NCBI GenBank assembly: GCA_905234645.1
Contig: CAJOIS010000007.1
Coordinates: 1 to 63,559, forward strand
Reading direction: 5' to 3'
Length of the DNA stretch: 63,559 nt
Source of the DNA: an uncultured Bacteroidales bacterium
Lineage (GTDB): Bacteria; Bacteroidota; Bacteroidia; Bacteroidales; F082
Both the position numbers and the translations under genes were made by a program. Below are positions 1-7,598 of the stretch, in pieces (position 1 is the first letter of the stretch; every line of letters begins with the position of its first letter). The notes below the pieces were generated by a model. That model was given only the letters and a program-made list of their open reading frames with translations, had not been told where the DNA came from and ran no database searches.

Positions 1-630
1 TCTGGTTTCGTCAATGCCGTCTGTGAAGTCGATTTGGCCCACACGAAGCGGATAGTTGGGAATGGTGCAATAGGCCATGCGGAAGACTGTCACATCATAC
101 TCGTAATCGGTAAATTCATCAGCTCCAACCACTAATAAAATGTTTGAGTCTATCCATCCGTAGCAATAACCTTCCTCAACTTCACGTCTTACACAAATGT
201 AGTGGTGTATGTCGTTATAGTCGGGATAAATAGGCCCATTATGCATAAACCACCTGAAACGGTAAGCTGAGGTCCAGCCGTTGCCGATTTCCGCAATGTT
301 GTCGCCAAAGTTGACCGTGTCGCCGACAGGCGCGGCAGCATCCTCTTGGTAAAGAAGATAGGGCAGCTTGAACTGCCATCCGTCTTCAGATTTTCTCAGG
401 ACGCAATCGACCCAACGCCCCCAGGCGTCTTCGCAAGTGAATCTCAAGTCGATTGTGCTGTCATGATTGATGTCCAGTCCCACAGGGGCGTTTACATGGC
501 CTGGGCCTTGCCATGCGTAGTACTGCACAAACAAATCGGGTTCGAAATCCGTGTAGATGATTTCGCCTTTTTGGGCGGAAGCGGCATTGTATGCAAATAG
601 TGCGAAGAAAAATAAGAAGTACTTTTTCAT
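1..630 (-). CDS. Secreted protein of unknown function, partial (C-terminus outside window)
   Basis: An open frame of 210 codons starts at 630 and runs off the window edge at position 1 without a stop. The start MKKYFLFFFALFAYNAASA followed by QKGE is a clear signal peptide with a likely cleavage site after ASA, so the product is exported. The mature part is rich in aromatic and acidic residues and reads like a beta-rich extracellular protein. I recognise no family. It lies just downstream of the GH16-like gene on the same strand (24 bp gap), so the two may be co-transcribed. Function unknown; the frame itself is secure because it stays open to the edge. Confidence 0.7.
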   Translation of the reverse strand, partial: MKKYFLFFFALFAYNAASAQKGEIIYTDFEPDLFVQYYAWQGPGHVNAPVGLDINHDSTIDLRFTCEDAWGRWVDCVLRKSEDGWQFKLPYLLYQEDAAAPVGDTVNFGDNIAEIGNGWTSAYRFRWFMHNGPIYPDYNDIHHYICVRREVEEGYCYGWIDSNILLVVGADEFTDYEYDVTVFRMAYCTIPNYPLRVGQIDFTDGIDETR

Positions 631-654
631 TTTTTTACTATTTTATGTTGTTGT

Positions 655-1902
655 TCATTCGTTTTCTTTGTCCATTCCACAACCGTATGTTGGCAATACG
701 ACCCCCTCCATCGAACATTGCGGACACTCTTGGACCATGAGTGTCATCTCAACGCCATGGGGTACCTCAAAGTTGCCATCGATGGTTATTGATTCAATGG
801 CTCTCATGGTAAAGTCGCTGTCGTTAGGGATTGTCAGCGTGCTTGACAATCCCCCCATCGATATGGTATGCTTTACTGTGTAATTGAAGTTGTTGAAATC
901 GGAAACGCTTCTGACCGCGACATCCTCGTCGCAGTTTGTTTTCAGTCTGTAACCCTTGACGTAGTTAATGGTCATCTCGTCATGCCAGTCACCCCAAATG
1001 GTGTCAACGTCTTTCACCGGAAAGATTCGTGCATCCCTGTCTTCAAGGTGGGTTATCTTGAGCCACATAGGGTGCGGCGGGATCTTTTCAGGATCGTTAA
1101 ACTCGGACACGGCCTCGTTATCAATGTAGAACACTACCCTTTCGGGCATCCAAAGGCATCCAAAGGTATGGTACGTTTCAAGATTCGGCTCATCTGAAGG
1201 AAGAGTGTTGAGGTAGTGGCCGTATCTATGTGCTCCCGAGTTGCTATCCGATGATTGGAGGTTTGTTCCATACGGATTGTACCAAATGCCGCTGATTGTT
1301 TGTTTTTCAGGGTTTGCATGGCAATGCCGCTCTCCACGTTCAAACACGTCAATTTCATTGTACTTGTGCCCAAGGTTGCTCCAGAACCAAAAAGCGGAAT
1401 AGGCCCCCTTGTGTGTTGGCATCTTGCACTCTATTTCGTAATAGCCATACCCGACAGGGTCTATCGATTCAATCATCGCCGAATGGTAATGGACAGATGG
1501 ATGTTGGTGTTGAATTGGATCACAAAAGTGACAATACTTTAGCCAAGGTGCGGGGTCATATCCATCGTTACACCATAGTGAGTTTTGACTTCTCAAGTCT
1601 CCCAACAGTCTAAGTGTGTGGTTGATGTTGTCGAAGACGGCATTGTTTTTCTGATATGCATGCCGTTCATGTTTAATGTCCCCTGTAACACCTGAATTCC
1701 AACGGTGGTATGCGAAACATCTCCAGAAGGGAACATGATTTGGGTCATTTAGGTCTTTGTCTTCCCATAAATTGCTCCAAGACCTGTTTCCAGAGAAATT
1801 CTCATCGATGAAACATTCCCAGTTGTCATCGTTCAAGTCAATCTGCGCCATAACATTCATACAAAGCAACATCGTGCCGCAAAGGTATATAAACTTTTTC
1901 AT
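655..1902 (-). CDS. Secreted glycoside hydrolase family 16-like protein
   Basis: 415 residues with an N-terminal signal peptide (cleavage likely after MNVMAQ). The core has the family 16 signature NEIDVFERGE near residues 182-191, matching ExDxxE: E183 is the expected nucleophile, D185 the assisting acid and E188 the acid/base. The preceding GYGYYEIECKMP and GAYSAFWFW are typical strands of the concanavalin-like jelly roll. Family 16 enzymes cut beta-1,3 or beta-1,3-1,4 glucans, galactans and related polymers; the substrate cannot be read here. About 120 residues follow the catalytic half and may form an accessory beta domain. Neighbours are other exported proteins and no SusC/SusD pair is present, so this is not an ordinary polysaccharide utilisation locus. 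Confidence 0.85.
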   Translation of the reverse strand: MKKFIYLCGTMLLCMNVMAQIDLNDDNWECFIDENFSGNRSWSNLWEDKDLNDPNHVPFWRCFAYHRWNSGVTGDIKHERHAYQKNNAVFDNINHTLRLLGDLRSQNSLWCNDGYDPAPWLKYCHFCDPIQHQHPSVHYHSAMIESIDPVGYGYYEIECKMPTHKGAYSAFWFWSNLGHKYNEIDVFERGERHCHANPEKQTISGIWYNPYGTNLQSSDSNSGAHRYGHYLNTLPSDEPNLETYHTFGCLWMPERVVFYIDNEAVSEFNDPEKIPPHPMWLKITHLEDRDARIFPVKDVDTIWGDWHDEMTINYVKGYRLKTNCDEDVAVRSVSDFNNFNYTVKHTISMGGLSSTLTIPNDSDFTMRAIESITIDGNFEVPHGVEMTLMVQECPQCSMEGVVLPTYGCGMDKENE

Positions 1903-1914
1903 GGTCGCAAAGGT

Positions 1915-2622
1915 TTAGGGCTGTTTTCTTGTCAAGCCGTTTTCCTCCAAAGTTCTTTGTAGGAGTATGATTTCTTCTTGTTGTTGCTTTATAGCTTCTA
2001 CCAACAAGGTGATGAAGGCGTTATTGTCAATGCAAAGTCTTGCTTCGGGATCGGTGCGGACAGCATCGGGAAAGGCTTCACCAAGAAGCAATACATCAAG
2101 GCCAATTTCCCGTTTTTCAAGATCATTCACCATAGATTCCTTGGCTTCCTCTTTTACATACTCGCTTTCCATGATTTCTTCTGGTGAGACGCTAGGATCT
2201 TCGTTGTAATAGTATCCTTGAAGTTGAAGAATGGCGGAAAGTGCTCTTTCCTTATCAATTGGTTCCAGTTCGGCTCTTACGACAGTATGGTTCGCGCCGT
2301 ATGTATAATGATTCTTGGCCCAAACAATTCCGCTGCCATATACAGCAAAAACCATTTCATTGAATGTTTTTGACACAGAATCAAGATCTTTTACCATCCA
2401 ATTTTGCATCGTTGTCTTGTTAGAGTATGAATTAGTTACCCATCCATAGGGAGTATTATGTTGAGCTCTAAAATATGTATAGCGATTAGGCTGTACCTGT
2501 ATACCGAAGTCTCTTGCAAGACTTCCAATACTTATATGTCCATCGTCATGCATCTTAAACTGTGCCTGTGCGGCCATAATACTCATAAGCACAATAGCTA
2601 ATGTGAATAAAGTCTTTTTCAT
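1915..2622 (-). CDS. Exported protein with S74-like C-terminal segment
   Basis: 235 residues with a signal peptide (MKKTLFTLAIVLMSIMAAQA). The C-terminal third contains LLLGEAFPDAVRTDPEAR, then NAFITLLVEAIKQQQEE and a leucine-rich helix. This resembles the end of peptidase S74 intramolecular-chaperone domains found in Bacteroidota tail-fibre-like surface proteins, where a proposed 'LFPE' loop is followed by a long trimerising helix. The middle part (YGSGIVWAKNHYTYGANH) is unassigned. It lies 12 bp upstream of the GH16-like gene on the same strand. The S74 assignment is by pattern only; an unrelated exported protein with a C-terminal coiled coil is the alternative. Confidence 0.6.
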   Translation of the reverse strand: MKKTLFTLAIVLMSIMAAQAQFKMHDDGHISIGSLARDFGIQVQPNRYTYFRAQHNTPYGWVTNSYSNKTTMQNWMVKDLDSVSKTFNEMVFAVYGSGIVWAKNHYTYGANHTVVRAELEPIDKERALSAILQLQGYYYNEDPSVSPEEIMESEYVKEEAKESMVNDLEKREIGLDVLLLGEAFPDAVRTDPEARLCIDNNAFITLLVEAIKQQQEEIILLQRTLEENGLTRKQP

Positions 2623-2656
2623 AGTGTTTGGTTTTAGATGTTTATTAATCAGTTAG

Positions 2657-3046
2657 TTAATCCGTAATGGTGAACTCACCATAGTACTCGTCGCCGTTGG
2701 CGAGGGTGAAGGTGATGATGTAGTCCCCGGTTTGGTTGAGATAAAACCCGAAGCTATCGGGCGTTACCGCTTGGAAGCTGAAGATCACAGGGCCAGAGGC
2801 CTTGTCCAGCTCCATGGTCAATGTACCAATGTCTTGCGTGAAGGTCACCGTGAGATAGTGCCCGTCAATGGAGGCTTGGATGGTGGAACCTCTTTCAGAA
2901 CCGCCATGGCTTGCCCTTTCTATTACTTCAATTGGGGCCCCAGCTTCTCCATTTTCATTTTCTGTTCTGGCTTCACTGCTAGCAAAGCACAATGCTCCCG
3001 AAAACAATAAGCAGAGCATCAGAACCATTTTTGTAATTTTTTTCAT
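2657..3046 (-). CDS. Small exported protein, DUF3244-like
   Basis: 129 residues. A signal peptide (MKKITKMVLMLCLLFSGALCFA) is followed by an acidic linker and one small beta domain: IQASIDGHYLTVTFTQDIG, then strand pairs ending GDYIITFTLANGDEYYGEF. This pattern of alternating short strands resembles DUF3244, a Bacteroidetes family of single immunoglobulin-like or T9SS-tail-like domains. Function unknown. It opens the minus-strand group of exported proteins, and a TTG-N21-TAATTTTG promoter lies directly upstream at 3070-3101. Confidence 0.6.
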   Translation of the reverse strand: MKKITKMVLMLCLLFSGALCFASSEARTENENGEAGAPIEVIERASHGGSERGSTIQASIDGHYLTVTFTQDIGTLTMELDKASGPVIFSFQAVTPDSFGFYLNQTGDYIITFTLANGDEYYGEFTITD

Positions 3047-3069
3047 CGTTTTATATCTAAAATACGATG

Positions 3070-3101
3070 CAAAATTAGGGCGGCCAAGATGAACTGGTCA
3101 A
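3070..3101 (-). promoter_or_regulatory. Bacteroidota-type promoter upstream of the exported-protein group
   Basis: On the minus strand the -7 box TAATTTTG lies at 3077-3070 and TTG at 3101-3099, separated by 21 nt. This fits the Bacteroidetes housekeeping consensus TTTG-N19-21-TAnnTTTG. The box is 24 bp upstream of the DUF3244-like start codon and probably serves the genes down to position 1. Confidence 0.65.
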
Positions 3102-3150
3102 GAAAACGATGGTTCGGATTAGTTCGGATTTCTGATTAACATCTTTTTAA

Positions 3151-5085
3151 TCAAGCAGATATAGTGCAATTGGCTAAACTTTTTAAGGTAATAGGAAGCG
3201 GATTGTCATTACCGAAAATGCGCCGTATTTTTCCATTGCGTTCAACCACGGTATTATAGGCGCGTTGCATTAATGCAGCAACATCGGCATCGGTCAGCCC
3301 CAGCAGATAAAGGCAGCAATAGTCAAGGTCGGCATTGGTGAGTCTAGGATAGGCCTTCTTTAAGCGGACAGAGAATTGTCCAAAATGGCGGTCAGCAGCC
3401 AAACGCAAATCCAATAACTGTTGCTTGTTCAAGGCATAATCCGAATAATAAACATAGTCCATTTTTGATTTGAATTGCCCTTCATTCACCCTTTCCATAA
3501 TGAGTCGACATACTGGCTCGTCGTTGAATGATTCAGCAATTGGGGGTTTTGAAGTCATTTCATCCTGCTGTTTAATTTGGTCTTTTAGATCACGCACCTC
3601 TTGGTTGCTTCGTTTCAATCGTCCGGATATGGCTGCCTGCTCTATGCGATGTTGTTGCTTTGTTTCTTCAAGCATCTTGTTCGATACTGCTTCTTGCTCT
3701 TTCAATAGCTTCTTGCTATTTAATTTTGTCACACCAAAAACGAAAAGCACGATTACAATAGTTATTGGAATAATAATACCCATTGCTTTCCTAAATGCTT
3801 TCACCCTTTCTTTATCTGTATCCTGGTCGAGTTTTAGGTTCATGTGTTTTTGAAACAAATCCTCAAGAAGGGAGACCAACGCCTTGTTCTGTCCTTCAGA
3901 TTTCTTTTGTTGAGCCAAGAAATGGATACACTCGTCCGATTTTTCATCATCCCCAAGACTATCGTATATGATATGTAGAAAACAAGCAGCTTGAATTCGG
4001 GCAACAACATCTTCTTTGTTCTTTAATACAGGCTCCAAATATAAACGCGCAGAATCATAAAGATGCTCCTCAAAAAAAATATCACCGATAACCATAAAAC
4101 GCGCCAGTCTTTCGTCGTCATCCTTAGTCATAACAATCATTTGCTTCAAGCGTTCTAGTGATGATGCTGCACGATGCGTCATTTGGTATGACAAAAGGGT
4201 TTGGCTGGAAACAATGTTTCTGTAACACAGATTTGTCGAATCAGGTATGTGTACCAAAGCTTGAGAATAATAATAGTTTGCGCTATCCAAATCACCTTTC
4301 ATGTTAAACTGTTTACCTATACGATACAAGGCGTTAGAGACGCTATACGATGAAATGGGTGATATGAGGGAAAACGCACAGGAATTCTTATAGCATGAAA
4401 TGGCTGGCTCCATCATGAATTGCTCCGAAAACATGTCTCCAAGACGGTTGTAGGTCAAAACCATAAATCTCGCCTTCTTTTCTACCAGTTCCTCTTCCTC
4501 GAAATGCTTCTCCATCACTTCCAAAGCTGTGAGGTATTCCTTGCAGGCAGGCACCACGCTGTCCAGCTCGTAATAGCCTACACCATTAATATAATGGGCA
4601 CGGGCATCCAGGAATGCGGTATGTTGGGCGGACGCATGCCGTGCATCCCTGTGGTGGAATCCCTGTAGGGACACGCCGCGTTGTTCTGCCAACACCAGCA
4701 ACGAATCAAAATAGGCCACCGCTTCCAACAATTCCGCACGGTTGGTCTGGGCATAATAATTTTTGTACAACAATTCCGCCAACAACAGGTTGGCGTAATG
4801 CCGGTCGTATGTAGAGACGTTTCCTGAAACGTCTCCAGACGTATCGTCATTTGCATTTTCCGAGACGTTTCGGGAAACGTCTCTACAATCCCAAAAATCC
4901 ATCAACACCGCCAGCGCACTGTCGGGCTGCCGCCACAACAGGCTGTCGACAACGGCCAATTCGGGGGATGACGTGGTGGGTAGAGGCGTGCCATGGCGCG
5001 TCTCTACAGGTTCGTCATCGCCTTTGGGCGTGCAGGCCGACAAAAAGACCAACAACAGAAATCCTATGCACCATACCCTTCCCAT
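3151..5085 (-). CDS. TPR lipoprotein with single membrane span and C-terminal HTH-like domain
   Basis: 644 residues. The N-terminus MGRVWCIGFLLLVFLSAC is a lipoprotein signal with C18 as acyl site. Degenerate tetratricopeptide-like helices run from about residue 90 to 400, then one membrane span near 430-450 (GIIIPITIVIVLFVFGV), a coiled coil (about 460-510), and a C-terminal domain containing RLTNADLDYCCLYLLGLTDADVAALMQRAYNTV, which resembles a LuxR-type helix-turn-helix. This architecture recurs in Bacteroidales as a proposed membrane-bound regulator. Oddity: residues about 27-36 and 66-92 are encoded by palindromic repeat units that keep the frame open, giving the CRDVSRNVSE and GDVSGNVST stretches. 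A dual lipid anchor and TM topology is unusual; the lipobox might instead act as a plain signal anchor. Confidence 0.75.
   Translation of the reverse strand: MGRVWCIGFLLLVFLSACTPKGDDEPVETRHGTPLPTTSSPELAVVDSLLWRQPDSALAVLMDFWDCRDVSRNVSENANDDTSGDVSGNVSTYDRHYANLLLAELLYKNYYAQTNRAELLEAVAYFDSLLVLAEQRGVSLQGFHHRDARHASAQHTAFLDARAHYINGVGYYELDSVVPACKEYLTALEVMEKHFEEEELVEKKARFMVLTYNRLGDMFSEQFMMEPAISCYKNSCAFSLISPISSYSVSNALYRIGKQFNMKGDLDSANYYYSQALVHIPDSTNLCYRNIVSSQTLLSYQMTHRAASSLERLKQMIVMTKDDDERLARFMVIGDIFFEEHLYDSARLYLEPVLKNKEDVVARIQAACFLHIIYDSLGDDEKSDECIHFLAQQKKSEGQNKALVSLLEDLFQKHMNLKLDQDTDKERVKAFRKAMGIIIPITIVIVLFVFGVTKLNSKKLLKEQEAVSNKMLEETKQQHRIEQAAISGRLKRSNQEVRDLKDQIKQQDEMTSKPPIAESFNDEPVCRLIMERVNEGQFKSKMDYVYYSDYALNKQQLLDLRLAADRHFGQFSVRLKKAYPRLTNADLDYCCLYLLGLTDADVAALMQRAYNTVVERNGKIRRIFGNDNPLPITLKSLANCTISA
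4810..4887. repeat. Double GAGACGTTTC palindrome inside the TPR lipoprotein gene
   Basis: Two near-perfect palindromes, GAGACGTTTC-CT-GAAACGTCTC (4814-4835) and GAGACGTTTC-GG-GAAACGTCTC (4862-4883), stand 26 bp apart and are flanked by TGTA and TACA, so the whole 78-bp block is also an inverted repeat. It lies in frame in the TPR lipoprotein gene and encodes the repetitive DVSRNVS and DVSGNVS peptides. It has the same TGTAGAGACG ends as the palindrome at 12433-12462. Confidence 0.85.
4980..5007. repeat. GTAGAGRCG palindrome near the 5' end of the TPR lipoprotein gene
   Basis: Imperfect palindrome centred on CCATGG with arms GTAGAGGCGTGCC and GGCGCGTCTCTAC (two mismatches). It belongs to the same GTAGAGACG family as 4810-4887 and 12433-12462. 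It encodes residues just after the lipidated cysteine (VETRHGTPLP), a linker that would tolerate an insertion. Confidence 0.75.
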
Positions 5086-5088
5086 ACT

Positions 5089-6000
5089 TTACCGTTCCTC
5101 AAATTTCCTTCGCTGCACGAAGCTCCAAACAATCATCCCAATGCCGATGAGCACAAAAGGAACGCTGAGCCACTGGCCCATGTCGAAGGTCATGTTTTTC
5201 TCGAATTCCACTTGGACGTTCTTCAGGAACTCGATGCAGATGCGTGAGCCAAAGATGATGACGAGGAAAGTTCCGAACATCAAGCCAGGCTGCTTGTCGC
5301 CAAGGTTGCGCTTGTAGTACATCCATAGCAGGATGCCCATTGCTACGAGGCAGAAGAACGCTTCATAGAGACCGGTGGGGTGGCAGGGGAGCCATTCACT
5401 CGGCGGGCAGGGCGCATCCCATGCGTTGCAAGCGGAGTAGTTGTCGAAGGTGCCACAAAACTGCTCTGCACCGCGCAAAAACACGAAACCCCAAGGCAAG
5501 GAAGTAGGCGTGCCGTAAATCTCATGGTTCATCACATTGCCGCAACGGATCAGCGCACCGACGAGACACACCGCAACAACGATGCGGTCGAGAATCCAGA
5601 TGTAGCTGATGCGTTGCTTTTCGTCTTTTCCTTTTTTGGTGGATTTGTTGAAGTTGCGGACATACAGCCAAAGGCAGAACAGGATGCCGATGGCTCCGCC
5701 GTGGCTGGCGAGGCCGCCTTCCCAAACGGCGAGCATCTTCAATGGATGTGAGAGATAATACTCCGGTTCATAGAACAGGCAATGTCCCAGCCGAGCACCC
5801 AAAACCGTGAACACCAACATGTAAATCAGCAGTTTGTCGAGCCAGTCGTCGCTGACTTTCTCACGACGGTAGATCCGCCTCATGATGAAATAACCAATTA
5901 AGAAGCCCAAGGCCCACAACAAGCCGTACCAACGGACAGAGAGATTCCCGATAGAAAACAGCACAGGGTCGACGTTCCAGGTGATGTAGTTTAATAACAT
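5089..6000 (-). CDS. lgt: Prolipoprotein diacylglyceryl transferase
   Basis: 303 residues with about seven membrane segments. Lgt moves diacylglycerol from phosphatidylglycerol to the lipobox cysteine of prolipoproteins in the inner membrane. Family marks are visible: GGLASHGGAIGI (catalytic-region histidine), RCGNVMNHEIYGTPT (matching the conserved R-N-E motif), and the C-terminal GSRICIEFLK. Length is normal. The stop is 3 bp from the start of the downstream TPR lipoprotein gene, itself an Lgt substrate by its lipobox, so the two are probably co-transcribed. A TACTTTTG box lies at 6017-6024 upstream. Confidence 0.95.
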   Translation of the reverse strand: MLLNYITWNVDPVLFSIGNLSVRWYGLLWALGFLIGYFIMRRIYRREKVSDDWLDKLLIYMLVFTVLGARLGHCLFYEPEYYLSHPLKMLAVWEGGLASHGGAIGILFCLWLYVRNFNKSTKKGKDEKQRISYIWILDRIVVAVCLVGALIRCGNVMNHEIYGTPTSLPWGFVFLRGAEQFCGTFDNYSACNAWDAPCPPSEWLPCHPTGLYEAFFCLVAMGILLWMYYKRNLGDKQPGLMFGTFLVIIFGSRICIEFLKNVQVEFEKNMTFDMGQWLSVPFVLIGIGMIVWSFVQRRKFEER

Positions 6001-6016
6001 GGCTATAAATTTTCGG

Positions 6017-6024
6017 CAAAAGTA
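6017..6024 (-). promoter_or_regulatory. Probable -7 box for lgt
   Basis: Minus-strand TACTTTTG matches TAnnTTTG and lies 17 bp upstream of the lgt ATG. No TTG is found at the expected 19-21 nt spacing, so this is a half-match. Confidence 0.4.
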
Positions 6025-6049
6025 AAGATTATTGTTGAATCGTGAGTCG

Positions 6050-6076
6050 TTTAATTGTTTAATTGTTTAATTGTTT
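6050..6076. repeat. Tandem TTTAATTG repeats
   Basis: Three perfect head-to-tail copies of the 8-mer TTTAATTG followed by TTTG, in the 243-bp gap between the divergent lgt and sigma factor genes. This is a simple tandem repeat that could vary in copy number by slippage. Confidence 0.8.
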
Positions 6077-6080
6077 GACA

Positions 6081-6163
6081 GGCTTATAGCTTATGGCTCA
6101 CTTCTGCAATAGGCGCAGACTTTCATTCTTTGGCTGAAGCTGGCCATAGGTTGTAAGCCATAG
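6081..6163. repeat. Inverted GGCTTATAGC/GGCCATAGGTT repeat
   Basis: A left arm with GGCTTATAGCTTATGGCTCA (6081-6100) and a right arm GGCCATAGGTTGTAAGCCAT (6142-6161) form an imperfect inverted repeat. The same arm motifs recur at 13798-13870, so this is a dispersed intergenic repeat family. It fills much of the lgt/sigma gap. Confidence 0.6.
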
Positions 6164-6185
6164 TCAAAAAAAACACAATCAAATT

Positions 6186-6213
6186 GTAACTTTTAGACCA
6201 AATCTCCGTATTA
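6186..6213 (+). promoter_or_regulatory. Probable ECF sigma-dependent (autoregulatory) promoter
   Basis: GTAACTTTT starting at 6186 and CTCCGTATTA ending at 6213 are spaced so that GTAAC and CGTA are 16 nt apart. The same two boxes with the same 16-nt spacing lie upstream of the GIN-domain gene at 8840-8864. GTAAC -35 boxes and CGT-type -10 boxes are typical of ECF sigma promoters. I infer that the sigma factor drives its own gene from here. Confidence 0.65.
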
Positions 6214-6243
6214 TATATGTAATTCAAAAGAAAACTTCATTCC

Positions 6244-6744
6244 GTGAACACGGAACAATACAACCAGTGCGTGGAGCAATATGCCGACAGGCTTTTCCGC
6301 TTTGCGTTTTCGAGCCTACGCAGCCGCGAAGAGGCCGAGGACGTAGTGCAGGAGAGCTTTGCCCGCGTTTGGGAGAGACGAAAGACGGTGGATTACGCCA
6401 AGGCGAAATCCTACCTCTTCACCACCGCCCACCACGCCATGGTTGACGAAGTCAGGCACAAACAACACTTTACGGACATCGAAAGTTGTTCGCCCGACAA
6501 TCTGAGGAGCGCGCCAGCCTCTTGTCCCGATGTCAACGACATCCTGCACAAGTCATTGGTCACCTTGCCTGAGATGCAACGCAATGCACTGCTATTACGC
6601 GATTATGAGGGTTACTCGTACCAAGAAATCGGTGAAATCACAGTGATGAGCGAGGCACAAGTGAAAATCAACATCTTTCGCGCCCGTACTGCGTTGAAAA
6701 ACAAACTGAAAAGCATAGACAACCTAATCGACATAGAGCCATGA
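6244..6744 (+). CDS. ECF-type RNA polymerase sigma-70 factor
   Basis: 166 residues, GTG start at 6244. Region 2 is visible as YADRLFRFAFSSLRSREEAEDVVQESFARVW plus the FTTAHHAMVDEVRHK stretch. Region 4 runs from LPEMQRNALLLRDYEGYSYQEIG through EAQVKINIFRARTALK, a helix-turn-helix for the -35 box. There is no sigma 1.1 or region 3, as in ECF factors. The stop overlaps the ATG of the next gene (ATGA), the classic sigma/anti-sigma coupling. The matching GTAAC-N16-CGTA motifs at 6186 and 8864 indicate the likely targets: itself and the GIN-domain gene. Confidence 0.93.
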   Translation: MNTEQYNQCVEQYADRLFRFAFSSLRSREEAEDVVQESFARVWERRKTVDYAKAKSYLFTTAHHAMVDEVRHKQHFTDIESCSPDNLRSAPASCPDVNDILHKSLVTLPEMQRNALLLRDYEGYSYQEIGEITVMSEAQVKINIFRARTALKNKLKSIDNLIDIEP

Positions 6745-7550
6745 ACATTAACATCGACAACTACGAAGCCTATCTCCTTGACTATTTGGATGGCAAGCTC
6801 AGCCCAAACGAGGCTAAGCAACTGCAAGCCTTTGTCACAGCTCAAGGTTTGGACTGGGGCGAACTCACAGAGGCCCTGCCTCAATTGGAGGCACCTGAAA
6901 TGGAGTTCGTGGGAAAGGAACGTTTGAAGAAAAAAGGTGTTGCCGTGCCGCTCTATGTCAAAATCGCCTCTGCTGCCGCTGGCGCAGGATTGTTGCTTAC
7001 GATAGGATTGTGGCCCGGGAAGCAGTTGCCCAAGGTGGAGCCTGTTGCTGAACTGATACCTATCGAAGCCAGTTTGACTGTGTCGGAGCCCTCCATACGC
7101 ATTGCCCCACTGCGGGTTGTTCAATCTGTTGAAAGGCAGTGCTCCAAAAAAGAGATTGAAAAGACATTGGAAAGAACAGCGGTAGAGGTTGTCGCGCCAT
7201 TGTCGTCCATGAAGCCCATGGATGCTCTTGCCCTTGCAAAGGAAGACTTCTCCATGCAACCTGACCCCGACATGTTACGCTGCCGCTTGGAAGCCCAACA
7301 AGCCTTTGCCTATCTTCCTGAGGAAAACGCATTTGAGGAGGAGATGCCCACCTCGTGGGTCGGGAGAGGCATTTATCGGATGACCGAAGGTCGGCACAGC
7401 AGCATTATGGGTCTCATCAATGCGGGTTTGCACCTCGCCAAGAAAGAGGTTGTGAAAGCCACTACCGACATGGCTGTGGCTGCCTACTACCGGGTCGATG
7501 AACATAGAGAAGAGGCTAAGGAGCGCTGGCAGGAAAAACACGGGGAATAA
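6741..7550 (+). CDS. Putative anti-sigma factor (single-pass membrane protein)
   Basis: 269 residues, starting inside the sigma gene's stop (4-bp ATGA overlap). The N-terminal YEAYLLDYLDGKLSPNEAKQ is the short helical segment seen at the start of many Bacteroidota anti-sigma factors. One membrane span follows near residues 70-91 (YVKIASAAAGAGLLLTIGL), then a roughly 175-residue region, presumably periplasmic. No HxxxCxxC zinc motif is present. The role as inhibitor of the adjacent sigma factor is inferred from overlap and topology. The C-terminal part has no domain I recognise and may be the sensory half. A hairpin terminator follows directly at 7551. Confidence 0.7.
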   Translation: MNINIDNYEAYLLDYLDGKLSPNEAKQLQAFVTAQGLDWGELTEALPQLEAPEMEFVGKERLKKKGVAVPLYVKIASAAAGAGLLLTIGLWPGKQLPKVEPVAELIPIEASLTVSEPSIRIAPLRVVQSVERQCSKKEIEKTLERTAVEVVAPLSSMKPMDALALAKEDFSMQPDPDMLRCRLEAQQAFAYLPEENAFEEEMPTSWVGRGIYRMTEGRHSSIMGLINAGLHLAKKEVVKATTDMAVAAYYRVDEHREEAKERWQEKHGE

Positions 7551-7580
7551 AAAATGCCGCCCGAAAGCGGCATTTTCCAT
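7551..7580. terminator. Bidirectional terminator between anti-sigma and GIN-domain genes
   Basis: Perfect 10-bp stem AAAATGCCGC / GCGGCATTTT with loop CCGAAA (7551-7576), A-rich on the left and T-rich on the right. It suits both converging genes, which end at 7550 and 7599. Confidence 0.9.
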
Positions 7581-7598
7581 TTTCTTATTGCACCATGT

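Noticed and set aside
1915..2622. Prophage tail gene suggested by the S74-like end
   Set aside because: No other phage gene nearby; a signal peptide is present and neighbours are exported enzymes, so a surface protein is more likely.
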